Assembly: GCA_030145195.1 (NCBI GenBank)
Contig: JAQYVY010000030.1
Span: forward strand, 1-45,723
DNA from: Desulfuromonadales bacterium
Lineage (GTDB): Bacteria; Desulfobacterota; Desulfuromonadia; Desulfuromonadales; BM103
Direction: 5' to 3'
Length of the DNA stretch: 45,723 nt
The translations under genes were made by a program, and so were the position numbers. Below the pieces are notes generated by a model. The model had not been told where the DNA came from, did no database searches, and saw only the letters and a list, made by a program, of their open reading frames with translations. Below are positions 1-6,828 of the stretch, piece by piece (positions within the stretch are counted from its first letter, which is position 1; the number at the start of each line of letters is the position of its first letter).

Positions 1-360
1 TGCCCGATCAAGTTCTCTATCCAGATTGAGTTTGACTTCGATAAAGCTCAAATCAGACCGCAATATCATGAGAAACTGCGTGAAGCTGCAGCGTTCATTC
101 GCAAGTACCCGGAGACAAAATTCTTGCTTGCCGGACACACTGACAGTCGGGGTTCCGAGGAATACAACAAGACCCTATCCAATCGCCGGGCCTCAGCCGT
201 CAAGAAATACCTGGTTGAAGAATTTGGCATAGCCGCTCATCTGATGCACCCGCGCGGCTATGGTGAAGGACAACCGATAGCGACCAACGACACCGATGAA
301 GGAAGGCAGAGAAATCGCCGCGTCGAGGTCATTTGCTGTGTGATTATTCCTGAGGAATAG
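1..360 (+). CDS. OmpA-family C-terminal domain protein (5' truncated by window)
   Basis: The frame is open from base 1 and ends at a TAG at 358-360; the start lies outside the window. The visible 119 residues are an OmpA-like peptidoglycan-binding domain. An opening strand with FDFDKAQI is followed by the GHTDSRGSEEYN motif, the LSNRRA helix, a GYGEGQP turn and the closing GRQRNRRVEV. The Asp of GHTD and the first Arg of NRRVE are the residues that bind diaminopimelate in this family. The protein therefore probably anchors an outer-membrane protein or lipoprotein to the cell wall (a Pal, OmpA or MotB-like role). The missing N-terminus prevents telling these apart. A strong intrinsic terminator follows 64 bases later, so this is the last gene of its transcript. 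Confidence 0.93.
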   Translation, partial: CPIKFSIQIEFDFDKAQIRPQYHEKLREAAAFIRKYPETKFLLAGHTDSRGSEEYNKTLSNRRASAVKKYLVEEFGIAAHLMHPRGYGEGQPIATNDTDEGRQRNRRVEVICCVIIPEE

Positions 361-423
361 TTTTTACGACCACTGACAACCAAGGGGCGGAAGGAATAGA
401 TCCAACCCTTTCTGATGATTGAC

Positions 424-456
424 AAAACCCTGCTTTTATAGCGGGGTTTTGTTTTT
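424..456 (+). terminator. Intrinsic terminator after OmpA-family gene
   Basis: AAAACCCTGC and GCGGGGTTTT form a stem around a short AT loop, followed by a run of T. It lies between the OmpA-like gene (+) and the end of the convergent methyltransferase gene (-). The rest of 361-545 holds nothing else I can recognise. Confidence 0.85.
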
Positions 457-545
457 GCTGGATGGCACCATTTTAGTCTAACGACCCAAAAACGGCGATC
501 ATTGTTTAAACCTTCTTTCTGTAAATTTCAAACGAAAGAGAACAC

Positions 546-1148
546 TCACTCTTTGCGCTCAGCAACCAGCAGGAAAGGAGCTACCGGGGTATTGGCCACT
601 GAAACGCGCAGAACCTGCCAGTCCTTATCAGCAAGGTTGGAGAAGAAAGCTCCGACAGTATGACTCTCGGCGGCACCTCCATCATGACCAGGGTAGACCG
701 TTACCACCAAACGACCACCAGGCAACAACAGTTCAAGGGCCTGACGCAGAGCACTAAGCGTCGTTTCAGGACGAGTAACCAGCAAACGGTCTCCCCCCGG
801 AAGGTAACCAAGGTTGGCCATGATAACACGACAGGGTCGATTGACAAGGACCGCCAGACGACTGTGGCAGGCGTGCACCAGCAAGACGCCAGGAGTGGCC
901 GGCGCGACCACCTCTCCCGAGCTCCGTTTGATGATCAGGCCCTTTTGTTGCAGGAATTTCTCAGCTTGATCAAGGGCTATCGACTGCAGGTCAAAGGCCA
1001 CGATCTGTCCGGCCGCTGCCACGGTTTGAGCCAGAGCCAAAGTGTCTCGGCCCTTCCCTGCCGTCAGATCAACGGCGAGATCACCTGGACGCAGGACTTC
1101 ACAGGCCAGCCGCTGACTCCAGGCAACAATGCAGGTTAAAGAACTCAT
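546..1148 (-). CDS. mnmM: MnmM/YtqB-like SAM-dependent tRNA methyltransferase
   Basis: This is a 200-residue class I methyltransferase. The glycine-rich SAM loop is DLTAGKGRDT (about residues 27-36), the second strand ends AFDLQ, and the family-specific stretch NLGYLPGGD is followed by TRPETT and VYPGHDGG. These last motifs mark the YtqB/PF06962 group. Its Bacillus member MnmM methylates the wobble uridine side chain of tRNA (nm5U to mnm5U). Function here is inferred from the family. It is the last gene of the minus-strand group that begins with the small lipoprotein at 2546, and it sits 52 bases after the TerB-like gene. No convincing Shine-Dalgarno is seen before the ATG. The start is kept because family members begin about 20-25 residues before the SAM loop. 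Confidence 0.8.
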   Translation of the reverse strand: MSSLTCIVAWSQRLACEVLRPGDLAVDLTAGKGRDTLALAQTVAAAGQIVAFDLQSIALDQAEKFLQQKGLIIKRSSGEVVAPATPGVLLVHACHSRLAVLVNRPCRVIMANLGYLPGGDRLLVTRPETTLSALRQALELLLPGGRLVVTVYPGHDGGAAESHTVGAFFSNLADKDWQVLRVSVANTPVAPFLLVAERKE

Positions 1149-1200
1149 AAAACGCTACGAAAGGGAGAGCAATGGTGGGAGGACATAGAACAAACACCAA

Positions 1201-1665
1201 TCACGACGACCGGTCAGGAGCAACCTCGTCCAAAACCTTCACTTTACGGGTAATGACATCCGCGTGATCAAGCCGCAGCAGTGTTGTCAACTGCCTGGCC
1301 AAAGCATCTTCGAACTTGTCAAGCGTGCCGTCAGCATAGATAATGCGCCAAACGCCTTCCATGACATCCAGTTTTTCATCACGGCTGAAATGTGCATTAA
1401 TTTCGCGAGCAAACTGAAAAAGATCGAGGCTCTCGGTGCGATGGTCGTGAGAATAATCGATTAACTCGGCAAGACTCGCCGGAGACAGGTTGAATTTTTT
1501 CGCCAGCAGGTCATGCACCACCTTGGCTTCAACCGCCTGGTAGTGACCGTCACTGTGAGCAACTTCCAGTAACAAAGCACAAGTTGCGACCTGAACCCGC
1601 TCAAAACGACTTTCTTCAGCAGGGGAGCTTTCACCCTGCAACAAACTCATAATTCGATTTAGCAT
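1201..1665 (-). CDS. TerB-family protein (tellurite-resistance-like, helical)
   Basis: This 154-residue, all-helical acidic protein matches the TerB/DUF533-like fold. It has repeated ALLLEVAHSDG and WRIIYADGTLDKFED segments (about residues 30-42 and 108-122). These are the Asp-rich metal-binding helix pairs of the family. No signal peptide is present, so it should be cytoplasmic. The start codon is three bases after the stop of the DUF190 gene, and its ribosome-binding site (AAGGAAAGAG) lies inside the end of that gene, so the two are translationally coupled. TerB-like proteins are widespread, and most are not linked to tellurite at all. I would not assign a resistance phenotype from this alone. 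Confidence 0.8.
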   Translation of the reverse strand: MLNRIMSLLQGESSPAEESRFERVQVATCALLLEVAHSDGHYQAVEAKVVHDLLAKKFNLSPASLAELIDYSHDHRTESLDLFQFAREINAHFSRDEKLDVMEGVWRIIYADGTLDKFEDALARQLTTLLRLDHADVITRKVKVLDEVAPDRSS

Positions 1666-1668
1666 CAG

Positions 1669-2004
1669 TTACAACTCTTTCCTTAAACGGATAACCCGGG
1701 CTTTCTCCATCGTGACCATCCCACCCTGAGACATGCCTTCGATACGCGGCAACACCGCCTCTATTTTTTCCTGAGTGTCAATAACTTCGACGACAACCGG
1801 GAGGTCACTGCTCAGCCTCAACAATCGGTCTGAGTGGACTTCGCTGTGACCACCGAAGCCCATAGCTCCCTTGATCACAGTCGCCCCGGCCAAGCCTTCG
1901 GCTTTGAATAACTCGACCAGCGCCTCAAATAACGGTTTCTTTTCGAAACGATCACTTTCACCGATAAAGATCCGCATCAGCACCAGCTCTTCCTGCTTCA
2001 TCAT
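1669..2004 (-). CDS. DUF190 family protein (PII-like fold), FluC partner
   Basis: About 111 residues of a DUF190 (PF02641) protein, a small ferredoxin-like / PII-like domain. It starts with LVMRIFIGESDRF, has the central GATVIKGAMGFGGHSEVHS segment, and ends with PVVVEVIDTQEKIEAVLP. DUF190 genes are often found beside crcB/fluC, as here, and may act as a regulatory or trimeric partner of the channel; this is unproven. The frame stays open to 2058, but the ATG at 2004 (or the next ATG at 2001) is preferred. It is preceded by AGGGGTG, which overlaps the last codons of fluC. No TM segment is seen. Confidence 0.85.
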   Translation of the reverse strand: MMKQEELVLMRIFIGESDRFEKKPLFEALVELFKAEGLAGATVIKGAMGFGGHSEVHSDRLLRLSSDLPVVVEVIDTQEKIEAVLPRIEGMSQGGMVTMEKARVIRLRKEL

Positions 2005-2017
2005 ATCACCCCTACTT

Positions 2018-2389
2018 TCACCATTGCCGTGCCAGAAAGATACCGAGCATAGCGGCAAAGAGACAAACCGTCACATTCAACAGGACATTGGCTCCGGCGG
2101 CCACCAGGCTACCCTCTTCCAGCAATCGCACCGTTTCGTAGGAAAAGGTGGAGAATGTCGTAAAACCACCCATAAAGCCGACGGTTATACCGATTCTCAG
2201 TTCTGGGCTCAGCAGGGTACTGCGAAGACTCCCCTCCATGATCAGACCCAGCAGAAGAGAGCCGACGACGTTCACGGCCAAAGTACCATAGGGCAGACTC
2301 CGCCCTGCCAGGCTGTAAACCCAACCAGACACCAGATAACGGGAGACGCAACCCAGCCCACCGAAGATACCAAGATAAAGAACTTGCAC
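2018..2389 (-). CDS. crcB: Fluoride ion channel FluC/CrcB
   Basis: With a GTG start at 2389 this is a 123-residue, four-helix membrane protein, the normal size for FluC. Visible family marks are GGLGCVSRYL near the N-terminus, YGTLAVNVVGSLLLG in helix 2 (the conserved Asn), and GFMGGFTTFSTFSYE in the broken helix 3 that holds the central Na+ and the Phe box. It exports fluoride as a dual-topology dimer. The frame is open to 2488 but the longer N-terminus is not family-like. The GTG has AGGA eight bases upstream, overlapping the TAG of the preceding lipoprotein gene. The DUF190 gene follows immediately. I saw no fluoride riboswitch in front of the operon. Confidence 0.93.
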   Translation of the reverse strand: MQVLYLGIFGGLGCVSRYLVSGWVYSLAGRSLPYGTLAVNVVGSLLLGLIMEGSLRSTLLSPELRIGITVGFMGGFTTFSTFSYETVRLLEEGSLVAAGANVLLNVTVCLFAAMLGIFLARQW

Positions 2390-2399
2390 TGATTCTGTC

Positions 2400-2546
2400 C
2401 TAAAAACGCTTATGATAGAAAGCGTCAAAGTCTGTGTTGCATGCCGGGCAGTGAACTTTGGGTCCATTACTTTCCGGGGTTGTTGCACAGGCAGTCAACA
2501 TTGCGACTGCAATCAGAATCAGCAATCCTTTCAATAAAAGATGCAT
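2400..2546 (-). CDS. Small lipoprotein with CPAC motif
   Basis: A 48-residue protein with a clear lipoprotein signal: a hydrophobic stretch LLKGLLILIAVAML and then the lipobox LTAC, giving a mature peptide of only about 29 residues. The mature part contains HCPACNTDFDAF, a CxxC pair that could bind a metal or form a disulphide. The ATG at 2546 has an excellent AAGGAGG ribosome-binding site. The frame runs further upstream to 2636, but that would bury the signal. It opens the minus-strand operon with FluC, DUF190, TerB and MnmM; its stop overlaps the FluC ribosome-binding site. I recognise no named family. Confidence 0.75.
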   Translation of the reverse strand: MHLLLKGLLILIAVAMLTACATTPESNGPKVHCPACNTDFDAFYHKRF

Positions 2547-2667
2547 GGGGTTTTCCTCCTTACCTAAAAAGGCACGAGACCGTTTTTTCCTTATGTCCTT
2601 TGGCACCATTATGCGGAGGGTCTGCAAGCCTGTCAACTCAATCTACGGGCTTTTTCTACATCGCCTC

Positions 2668-2696
2668 TTGCACAATCACATTCAATTTGGTATATA
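2668..2696 (+). promoter_or_regulatory. Sigma-70 promoter of rpoH
   Basis: TTGCAC at 2668-2673 and TATATA at 2691-2696 are separated by 17 bases, a near-consensus vegetative promoter. Its start point would fall inside the CIRCE operator that follows. Confidence 0.75.
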
Positions 2697-2698
2697 AA

Positions 2699-2725
2699 CT
2701 AGCACTCTCAAAAGCAGAGTGCCAA
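2699..2725 (+). promoter_or_regulatory. CIRCE element (HrcA operator) before rpoH
   Basis: CTAGCACTC, a 9-base spacer and GAGTGCCAA match the CIRCE consensus (TTAGCACTC-N9-GAGTGCTAA) with one change at the outer edge of each arm. It starts two bases after the -10 box, where bound HrcA would block transcription. This places the heat-shock sigma factor under the HrcA repressor. Confidence 0.9.
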
Positions 2726-2755
2726 AACTAATCTTACAGGCCCTATCAAAGTATT

Positions 2756-3604
2756 ATGAGCACACTGAACCTACCCGTTGTTACCGATACCCTTGAGCAC
2801 TACATGATCCAGGTTAAACGTTTCAAGATCCTGAGTGCTGAAGAAGAATATACGCTGGCGACCAAACACCTTGAACAGGGAGATATGGAAGCCGCCCACA
2901 AACTGATTTGCGCCAACCTTCGCTTTGTCGTCAAGGTCGCCAACGAATACCGTGGCTACGGTCTGCGCCTGCTTGATCTGGTACAGGAAGGCAACATCGG
3001 CCTGATGTTGGCCGTCAAAAAATACGATCCGAAGCGCGGCACCAGGCTGATCACTTATGCCGTCTGGTGGATTCGAGCCTACATTCAGAGTTTTATCATG
3101 CGAAGCTGGTCATTGGTGAAAATCGGCACCACCCAGGCACAAAAAAAACTTTTTTTCAAACTGGATCAAACCCGCAAAGCCTTGCGAGACCTCACTGGTT
3201 CCGACCAAATCGAGGCAATCGCCAAGGAGTTGGAAGTTAGCTCAAAAACGGTGACGGAGATGAGCCAGCGGCTCAAAGGTCGCGACTCATCCCTTGATGT
3301 TGAGTTAACTGAAGGGACCGGCTACACCCTGGCAAGCACATTGGCAGACCCGCGTCAAACCCAAGAAGAGCGACTGCTTGAGTACGAGCAACACCATCTC
3401 AATAAAGCACGCACTCAATCAGCACTCTCTGAGCTTAAACCCCGCGAACGATATATCATCGAGCAACGGATTCTGGCCGACACGCCGAGCACCCTTCAGA
3501 AATTGGCTGAGGAATATGGCATCAGCCGAGAGCGGATTCGCCAAATTGAACAGAACGCATTGGACAAACTACGACAGATTATAACCACAAAAAAGCCAGA
3601 TTAA
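2756..3604 (+). CDS. rpoH: RNA polymerase heat-shock sigma factor RpoH (sigma-32)
   Basis: 282 residues with the full group-3 sigma layout. Region 1.2/2.1 begins PVVTDTLEHYM. Region 2.2-2.4 carries DLVQEGNIGLMLAVKKYDP and ITYAVWWIRAYIQ. The RpoH box AQKKLFFKL lies at about residues 128-136. The region 4.2 helix-turn-helix has STLQKLAEEYGISRERIRQIE at about 243-263. The RpoH box separates it from RpoD and FliA. It directs heat-shock transcription (chaperones, proteases). The start fits the family N-terminus, although the ribosome-binding site is weak (AGG about 15 bases upstream), which may itself be a translational control point. The promoter and CIRCE element sit just upstream. Confidence 0.95.
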   Translation: MSTLNLPVVTDTLEHYMIQVKRFKILSAEEEYTLATKHLEQGDMEAAHKLICANLRFVVKVANEYRGYGLRLLDLVQEGNIGLMLAVKKYDPKRGTRLITYAVWWIRAYIQSFIMRSWSLVKIGTTQAQKKLFFKLDQTRKALRDLTGSDQIEAIAKELEVSSKTVTEMSQRLKGRDSSLDVELTEGTGYTLASTLADPRQTQEERLLEYEQHHLNKARTQSALSELKPRERYIIEQRILADTPSTLQKLAEEYGISRERIRQIEQNALDKLRQIITTKKPD

Positions 3605-3634
3605 AGCGGAAATCAACTTCATCAGACTAAACGA

Positions 3635-3663
3635 TTGACAAACGAGGTAGCTTGCCGTTATCT
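3635..3663 (+). promoter_or_regulatory. Sigma-70 promoter of the BamD-like gene
   Basis: A consensus TTGACA at 3635-3640, a 17-base spacer and TTATCT at 3658-3663, 53 bases before the start codon. It lies in the short gap after rpoH, so the lipoprotein gene can be transcribed independently. Confidence 0.65.
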
Positions 3664-3715
3664 AATAAGTTCATTTATATTTCCCCCTACTTTGTAACTT
3701 CAAGGCATTCAACTT

Positions 3716-4459
3716 ATGTATAAACATATCAGTCTGTTCCTGTTGCTCCTCATGGTTTTTGCCGCCTGCGCTCCAACAACCGTTGTTCCCCCGGCGAAGC
3801 AGGCTGGCATCTACTTCCAAGAGGGCGAAGATTTTTTTGAGCAAGGTCTTTACCGCGATGCTATCGCTTCGTGGGAGAAGGTTCGAGATAGCTACTTTTC
3901 GCCAGAGCTCAACACCCTGGCCGAATTGAAAATTGCCGAGGCGCATTTCCTGGGGGAAGAGTATATCGAAGCCGCAGTATCTTACGAAGAATTCCTAAAG
4001 AATCACCCAGATCATCCCCGTGTTGCTGATGTGCTCTATCAACTCGGGCTTGCCTACAACGCCCAGTTGCTTAATTACGATCAGGATCAGACTTCGACCA
4101 TTTACGCCCTGAACGCTTTCCGCACTCTGAAGCAGCGCTTCCCGGAAGATCGCCGCAACGAAGAGACCCTGATATACATTGACCGCTGCCTCAATCAGTT
4201 GGCTGCCAATGAACTTTATGTCGGCCAATATTATCTAAAAACCAAACACTATGCCGCCTCTATTAATCGCCTCGAAGGCATCATGAAAAAATACCCGAAC
4301 TACTACGAGCGGGACAAGGTTTACTATTTTCTAGGCCAAGCTTACCTGTTGAACGAAGAGACAGATAAAGCCATAGAAATTTTCAATACCCTATTCAATA
4401 ATTTTCCCGGCAGCGAATTCATTCTCAGCGCTCAAAAATTCATCGAAGACAACTATTGA
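3716..4459 (+). CDS. bamD: Outer-membrane assembly lipoprotein BamD-like (TPR)
   Basis: 247 residues. The signal peptide MYKHISLFLLLLMVFAAC ends in a lipobox Cys at about residue 18. It is followed by five TPR-like helix pairs: EGEDFFEQGLYRDAIASW, AEAHFLGEEYIEAAVSYEEF, AFRTLKQRFPEDRRNEE, YYLKTKHYAASINRLEGI and YFLGQAYLLNEETDKAIEIF. Length, lipobox and repeat layout match BamD (YfiO), the essential lipoprotein partner of BamA in inserting beta-barrels into the outer membrane. A related periplasmic TPR lipoprotein such as CpoB-like cannot be fully excluded. A near-perfect terminator follows 20 bases after the stop, so the gene is monocistronic or ends a transcript. Confidence 0.85.
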   Translation: MYKHISLFLLLLMVFAACAPTTVVPPAKQAGIYFQEGEDFFEQGLYRDAIASWEKVRDSYFSPELNTLAELKIAEAHFLGEEYIEAAVSYEEFLKNHPDHPRVADVLYQLGLAYNAQLLNYDQDQTSTIYALNAFRTLKQRFPEDRRNEETLIYIDRCLNQLAANELYVGQYYLKTKHYAASINRLEGIMKKYPNYYERDKVYYFLGQAYLLNEETDKAIEIFNTLFNNFPGSEFILSAQKFIEDNY

Positions 4460-4478
4460 TTTAAAAAACATCAGGATT

Positions 4479-4509
4479 AAAAAGCCCGTCTCCGAGAGAC
4501 GGGCTTTTT
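4479..4509 (+). terminator. Intrinsic terminator after bamD
   Basis: AAAAAGCCCGTCTC and GAGACGGGCTTTTT form a 14-bp perfect stem with a three-base loop, ending in T. Confidence 0.92.
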
Positions 4510-4542
4510 GCTTTAAAGCTCGCATATTTAAATGGGACGCGC

Positions 4543-4616
4543 GTATACAGTACACCAGACATTTTCACTTGACTTGCCGAGGGCCTCATACTATAAAAAT
4601 GTTCTATTCTGTATAC
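4543..4616 (+). promoter_or_regulatory. Promoter with flanking GTATAC palindromes, CoA-transferase gene
   Basis: TTGACT at 4569-4574, a 17-base spacer and TATAAA at 4592-4597 make a good sigma-70 promoter. It is bracketed by two copies of the palindrome GTATAC (4543-4548 and 4611-4616), 68 bases apart. Palindromes of this kind are typical cores of GntR-type operators. The regulator is not identifiable from the window. Confidence 0.55.
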
Positions 4617-4646
4617 GGAGACCTGATATTCTTCTGTCCAGAAGCG

Positions 4647-4704
4647 CTAGTTTATCACTAGTCTGCCTCAGGTTATAATAGGACTTTCCCAAAAAAACCT
4701 GAGG
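4647..4704 (+). promoter_or_regulatory. Second promoter overlapped by inverted repeats
   Basis: TTTATC at 4651-4656 and TATAAT at 4674-4679 (17-base spacer) form a second candidate promoter. The -35 box lies within CTAGT-N5-ACTAG (4647-4661). The -10 box begins in the left arm of CCTCAGGTT...AACCTGAGG (4666-4674 / 4696-4704). A third inverted repeat, ATTCGG...CCGAAT (4786-4805), sits just before the ribosome-binding site. Together these suggest operator or RNA-hairpin control of the downstream gene. The 370-base leader contains no credible ORF. Confidence 0.5.
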
Positions 4705-4829
4705 GATTTCGCACCAATGAGAACGTCATCGTCGAGGTAAAAGACAGCGTTATAATTTTAATCTTTTTCTCGGCAAATATTAAAAATTCGGAATGAAATC
4801 CGAATCAATTCCATTACGGAGGAGAGAGA

Positions 4830-6416
4830 ATGTCCGATTACGGCACACTTGAAAGTCGCGTTCGTCGCAAGTCCCTACTCAACAAGGTTATGAAGCCTGA
4901 AGACACAATTAAGTTCTTCAGCAATGGCCAGAACCTGGTATGGTCCGGTTTCACCCCGGCCGGTTACCCCAAAGCGGTACCCATCGCTCTGGCTGACCAT
5001 GTCGAAGCCAACAACCTGCAAGGCAAACTGAAGTTCAACCTCTTCATCGGCGCTTCCGTCGGCGCGGAGACTGAAGACCGCTGGGCGACTCTCGACATGA
5101 TCGATCGCCGCTGGCCTTACCAAACGGGCAAGAACATCGCTAAAGGCATTAACGCTGGCAAGATCCGCATGGGTGACAAGCATCTCGGTCACTTTGCCCA
5201 GGATATTAGCTACGGCTTCTACACAGAGAATGGCCGCTACGACATCGGTATTTTTGAAGTCTCCGCTATCACTGAAGACGGTAGTCTGGCTTTGACCAGC
5301 TCCTGCGGGATCGTCGCTGAAGCCGTTGGCCTCTGCGACAGAATCATCCTCGAAGTCAACACCGGGCAGCCTTCCTTTGAAGGTATGCACGACATTCACA
5401 TGCAGCAGAAGCCACCGAATCGCGCACCTTTCCTGATCACTGCAGCAGACACTCGCATCGGTACTCCGTACGTTCCTTGCGACTCCGAAAAAGTCATTGC
5501 CGTAGTCGAGTCGAAGCATCGCGACAAGGGCCGCGCCTTTGCCGATATGGACGACACCTCCGAAGCGATCGCTGGCCACATCATGGAGTTCTTCGCTCAT
5601 GAAGTGAAGCGCGGTCGTTTGCCAGAGAACCTGCTGCCACTTCAGTCTGGCGTCGGTTCCATCGCCAACGCAGTTGTCGGTGGCCTCGCCAAAGGTCCTT
5701 TCTCGAACCTGTCAGTTTACACCGAGGTTCTGCAGGACACCATGCTCGACTTCATCGACGGCGGCAACCTGAACTTTGCTTCAGCCTGCTCTCTGTCGCT
5801 TTCCGAAACCGAGGGCTTCCCCCGCTTCTTCGACAACTGGGACAAGTACGTCGACAAAGTCATCATGCGCCCGCTGTCAATTGCCAACGCGCCTGAGCCA
5901 ATCCGTCGTCTCGGTGTTATCGCCATGAACACCCCGGTTGAATTTGACATCTACGCCCATGCCAACTCGACACTGGTCGGCGGCACCCGGATGATCAACG
6001 GCCTCGGTGGTTCCGGCGATTATCTGCGTAACGGCTTCCTGAAGATCATGCACTCGCCTTCAACCCGTCCGAGCAAAACTGATCCGCTCGGCATCACCTG
6101 CGTTGTACCGAAGGCTCCGCATATTGACCACACCGAGCACGACCTCGACGTGTTGGTCACCGAGCAGGGTCTGGCTGACCTCCGCGGTGTCGCACCGAAA
6201 GATCGCGCTAAGCTGATCATCGAAAAATGTGGTCACCCAGAGTACAAGCCAATTCTCAACGATTACCTGGAGATGGCAACCAAAACCTGTATCGCAAAGG
6301 GTATTGGCCATGAGCCTCAACTGTTCGATCGTGCCTTCAAAATGCAGCTGAACATGGCTGAGAACGGCACCATGCGCATCAAGAACTGGGACATCAAAGT
6401 CGATCTCTGCGAATAA
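4830..6416 (+). CDS. Succinyl-CoA:acetate CoA-transferase (acetyl-CoA hydrolase/transferase family)
   Basis: 528 residues, the size and sequence of class I CoA-transferases of the AarC/Cat1/Ato type. The catalytic Glu that forms the glutamyl-CoA thioester is E299 in VYTEVLQD. The glycine loops QSGVGSIANAVVGGL (about 273-287) and GLGGSGDYLRNG (about 392-403) form the CoA and carboxylate site. In acetate-oxidising Desulfuromonadales this enzyme activates acetate with CoA from succinyl-CoA, replacing succinyl-CoA synthetase in the TCA cycle. That role fits here by family. A GGAGGAGAG ribosome-binding site precedes the ATG. The unusually long, structured leader and the strong terminator show a separately regulated, monocistronic gene. 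Codon use is C/G-ending, as expected for a highly expressed gene. Confidence 0.92.
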   Translation: MSDYGTLESRVRRKSLLNKVMKPEDTIKFFSNGQNLVWSGFTPAGYPKAVPIALADHVEANNLQGKLKFNLFIGASVGAETEDRWATLDMIDRRWPYQTGKNIAKGINAGKIRMGDKHLGHFAQDISYGFYTENGRYDIGIFEVSAITEDGSLALTSSCGIVAEAVGLCDRIILEVNTGQPSFEGMHDIHMQQKPPNRAPFLITAADTRIGTPYVPCDSEKVIAVVESKHRDKGRAFADMDDTSEAIAGHIMEFFAHEVKRGRLPENLLPLQSGVGSIANAVVGGLAKGPFSNLSVYTEVLQDTMLDFIDGGNLNFASACSLSLSETEGFPRFFDNWDKYVDKVIMRPLSIANAPEPIRRLGVIAMNTPVEFDIYAHANSTLVGGTRMINGLGGSGDYLRNGFLKIMHSPSTRPSKTDPLGITCVVPKAPHIDHTEHDLDVLVTEQGLADLRGVAPKDRAKLIIEKCGHPEYKPILNDYLEMATKTCIAKGIGHEPQLFDRAFKMQLNMAENGTMRIKNWDIKVDLCE

Positions 6417-6441
6417 GCAGTTAACCCGTTCGGCAGCACCC

Positions 6442-6476
6442 AAGCCCTTCCGCAAAAAGCGGGGGGGCTTTTTTAG
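6442..6476 (+). terminator. Intrinsic terminator after CoA-transferase gene
   Basis: AAGCCCTTCCGC pairs with GCGGGGGGGCTT (two G-U pairs) around AAAAA, followed by TTTT. Confidence 0.88.
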
Positions 6477-6517
6477 TTTCTACGCTACCTGTTCACCTTA
6501 AGCAATAGCACCTAAAC

Positions 6518-6533
6518 TGGCATGATAACTGCA
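6518..6533 (+). promoter_or_regulatory. Candidate sigma-54 promoter of the DUF11 operon
   Basis: TGGCATGATAACTGCA keeps the invariant GG and GC exactly 10 bases apart and matches TGGCAC-N5-TTGCA except at two positions. Transcription would begin near 6544, about 100 bases before the riboswitch aptamer. No better sigma-70 promoter is visible in the gap. Confidence 0.55.
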
Positions 6534-6643
6534 TTTTTAAAATCTTTACCTTTATTGTCTTTTTTATAAATTTACCCCAAAAAATACATTCATGGAGGAC
6601 AAAAAAAGATAACCAGACAGGAACAGCCTAACAGTACACATGA

Positions 6644-6740
6644 CTTCTCCGACAAGAGCAAACCTGGAGCAATCCGGGGACGCAGAGCCAAGGGCCCGGG
6701 ATCATAATGTTTTCCGGACAGCCTGACCACCGAAGAGAAG
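6644..6740 (+). ncRNA. GEMM-I cyclic-dinucleotide riboswitch (predicted cGAMP subtype)
   Basis: The aptamer fits GEMM-I by eye. P1 pairs CTTCTC (6644-6649) with GAGAAG (6735-6740). The conserved GCAAACC is at 6658-6664. P2 pairs CCTGGA with TCCGGG and is closed by a GCAA (GNRA) tetraloop at 6669-6672. The conserved GGGACGCAGAGCC follows at 6677-6689 (one change from GGGACGCAAAGCC). P3 is CCGGGA (6696-6701) with TCCGG (6713-6717), then GGACAGCC. The base just before GCAAACC, which I align with position 20 of the Vibrio Vc2 aptamer, is A (6657) rather than G. A20 is the hallmark of the GEMM-Ib subgroup that prefers 3',3'-cGAMP over c-di-GMP. Ligand choice is inference from that one base. A terminator follows as the expression platform. 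Confidence 0.88.
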
Positions 6741-6787
6741 GTGAAGATTGAATGACAGAGTACAGTTTCAGGCTCTGACACAATTCG

Positions 6788-6827
6788 CACCAGGTCTTTG
6801 GCAACTCGAAGCCTGGTGTTATTTTTA
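6788..6827 (+). terminator. Riboswitch expression-platform terminator
   Basis: CACCAGG (6788-6794) pairs with CCTGGTG (6812-6818), followed by TTATTTTT. It lies 48 bases after the aptamer and 110 bases before the first start codon. This is the usual position for ligand-controlled read-through into the operon. Confidence 0.82.
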
Positions 6828-6828
6828 A

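Noticed and set aside
2600-2625. TGGCACCATTATGCGG upstream of rpoH as a sigma-54 promoter
   Set aside because: The GG-GC spacing is 9 instead of 10 and the -12 element lacks TTGC; sigma-54 does not tolerate this, and a good sigma-70 promoter is present.
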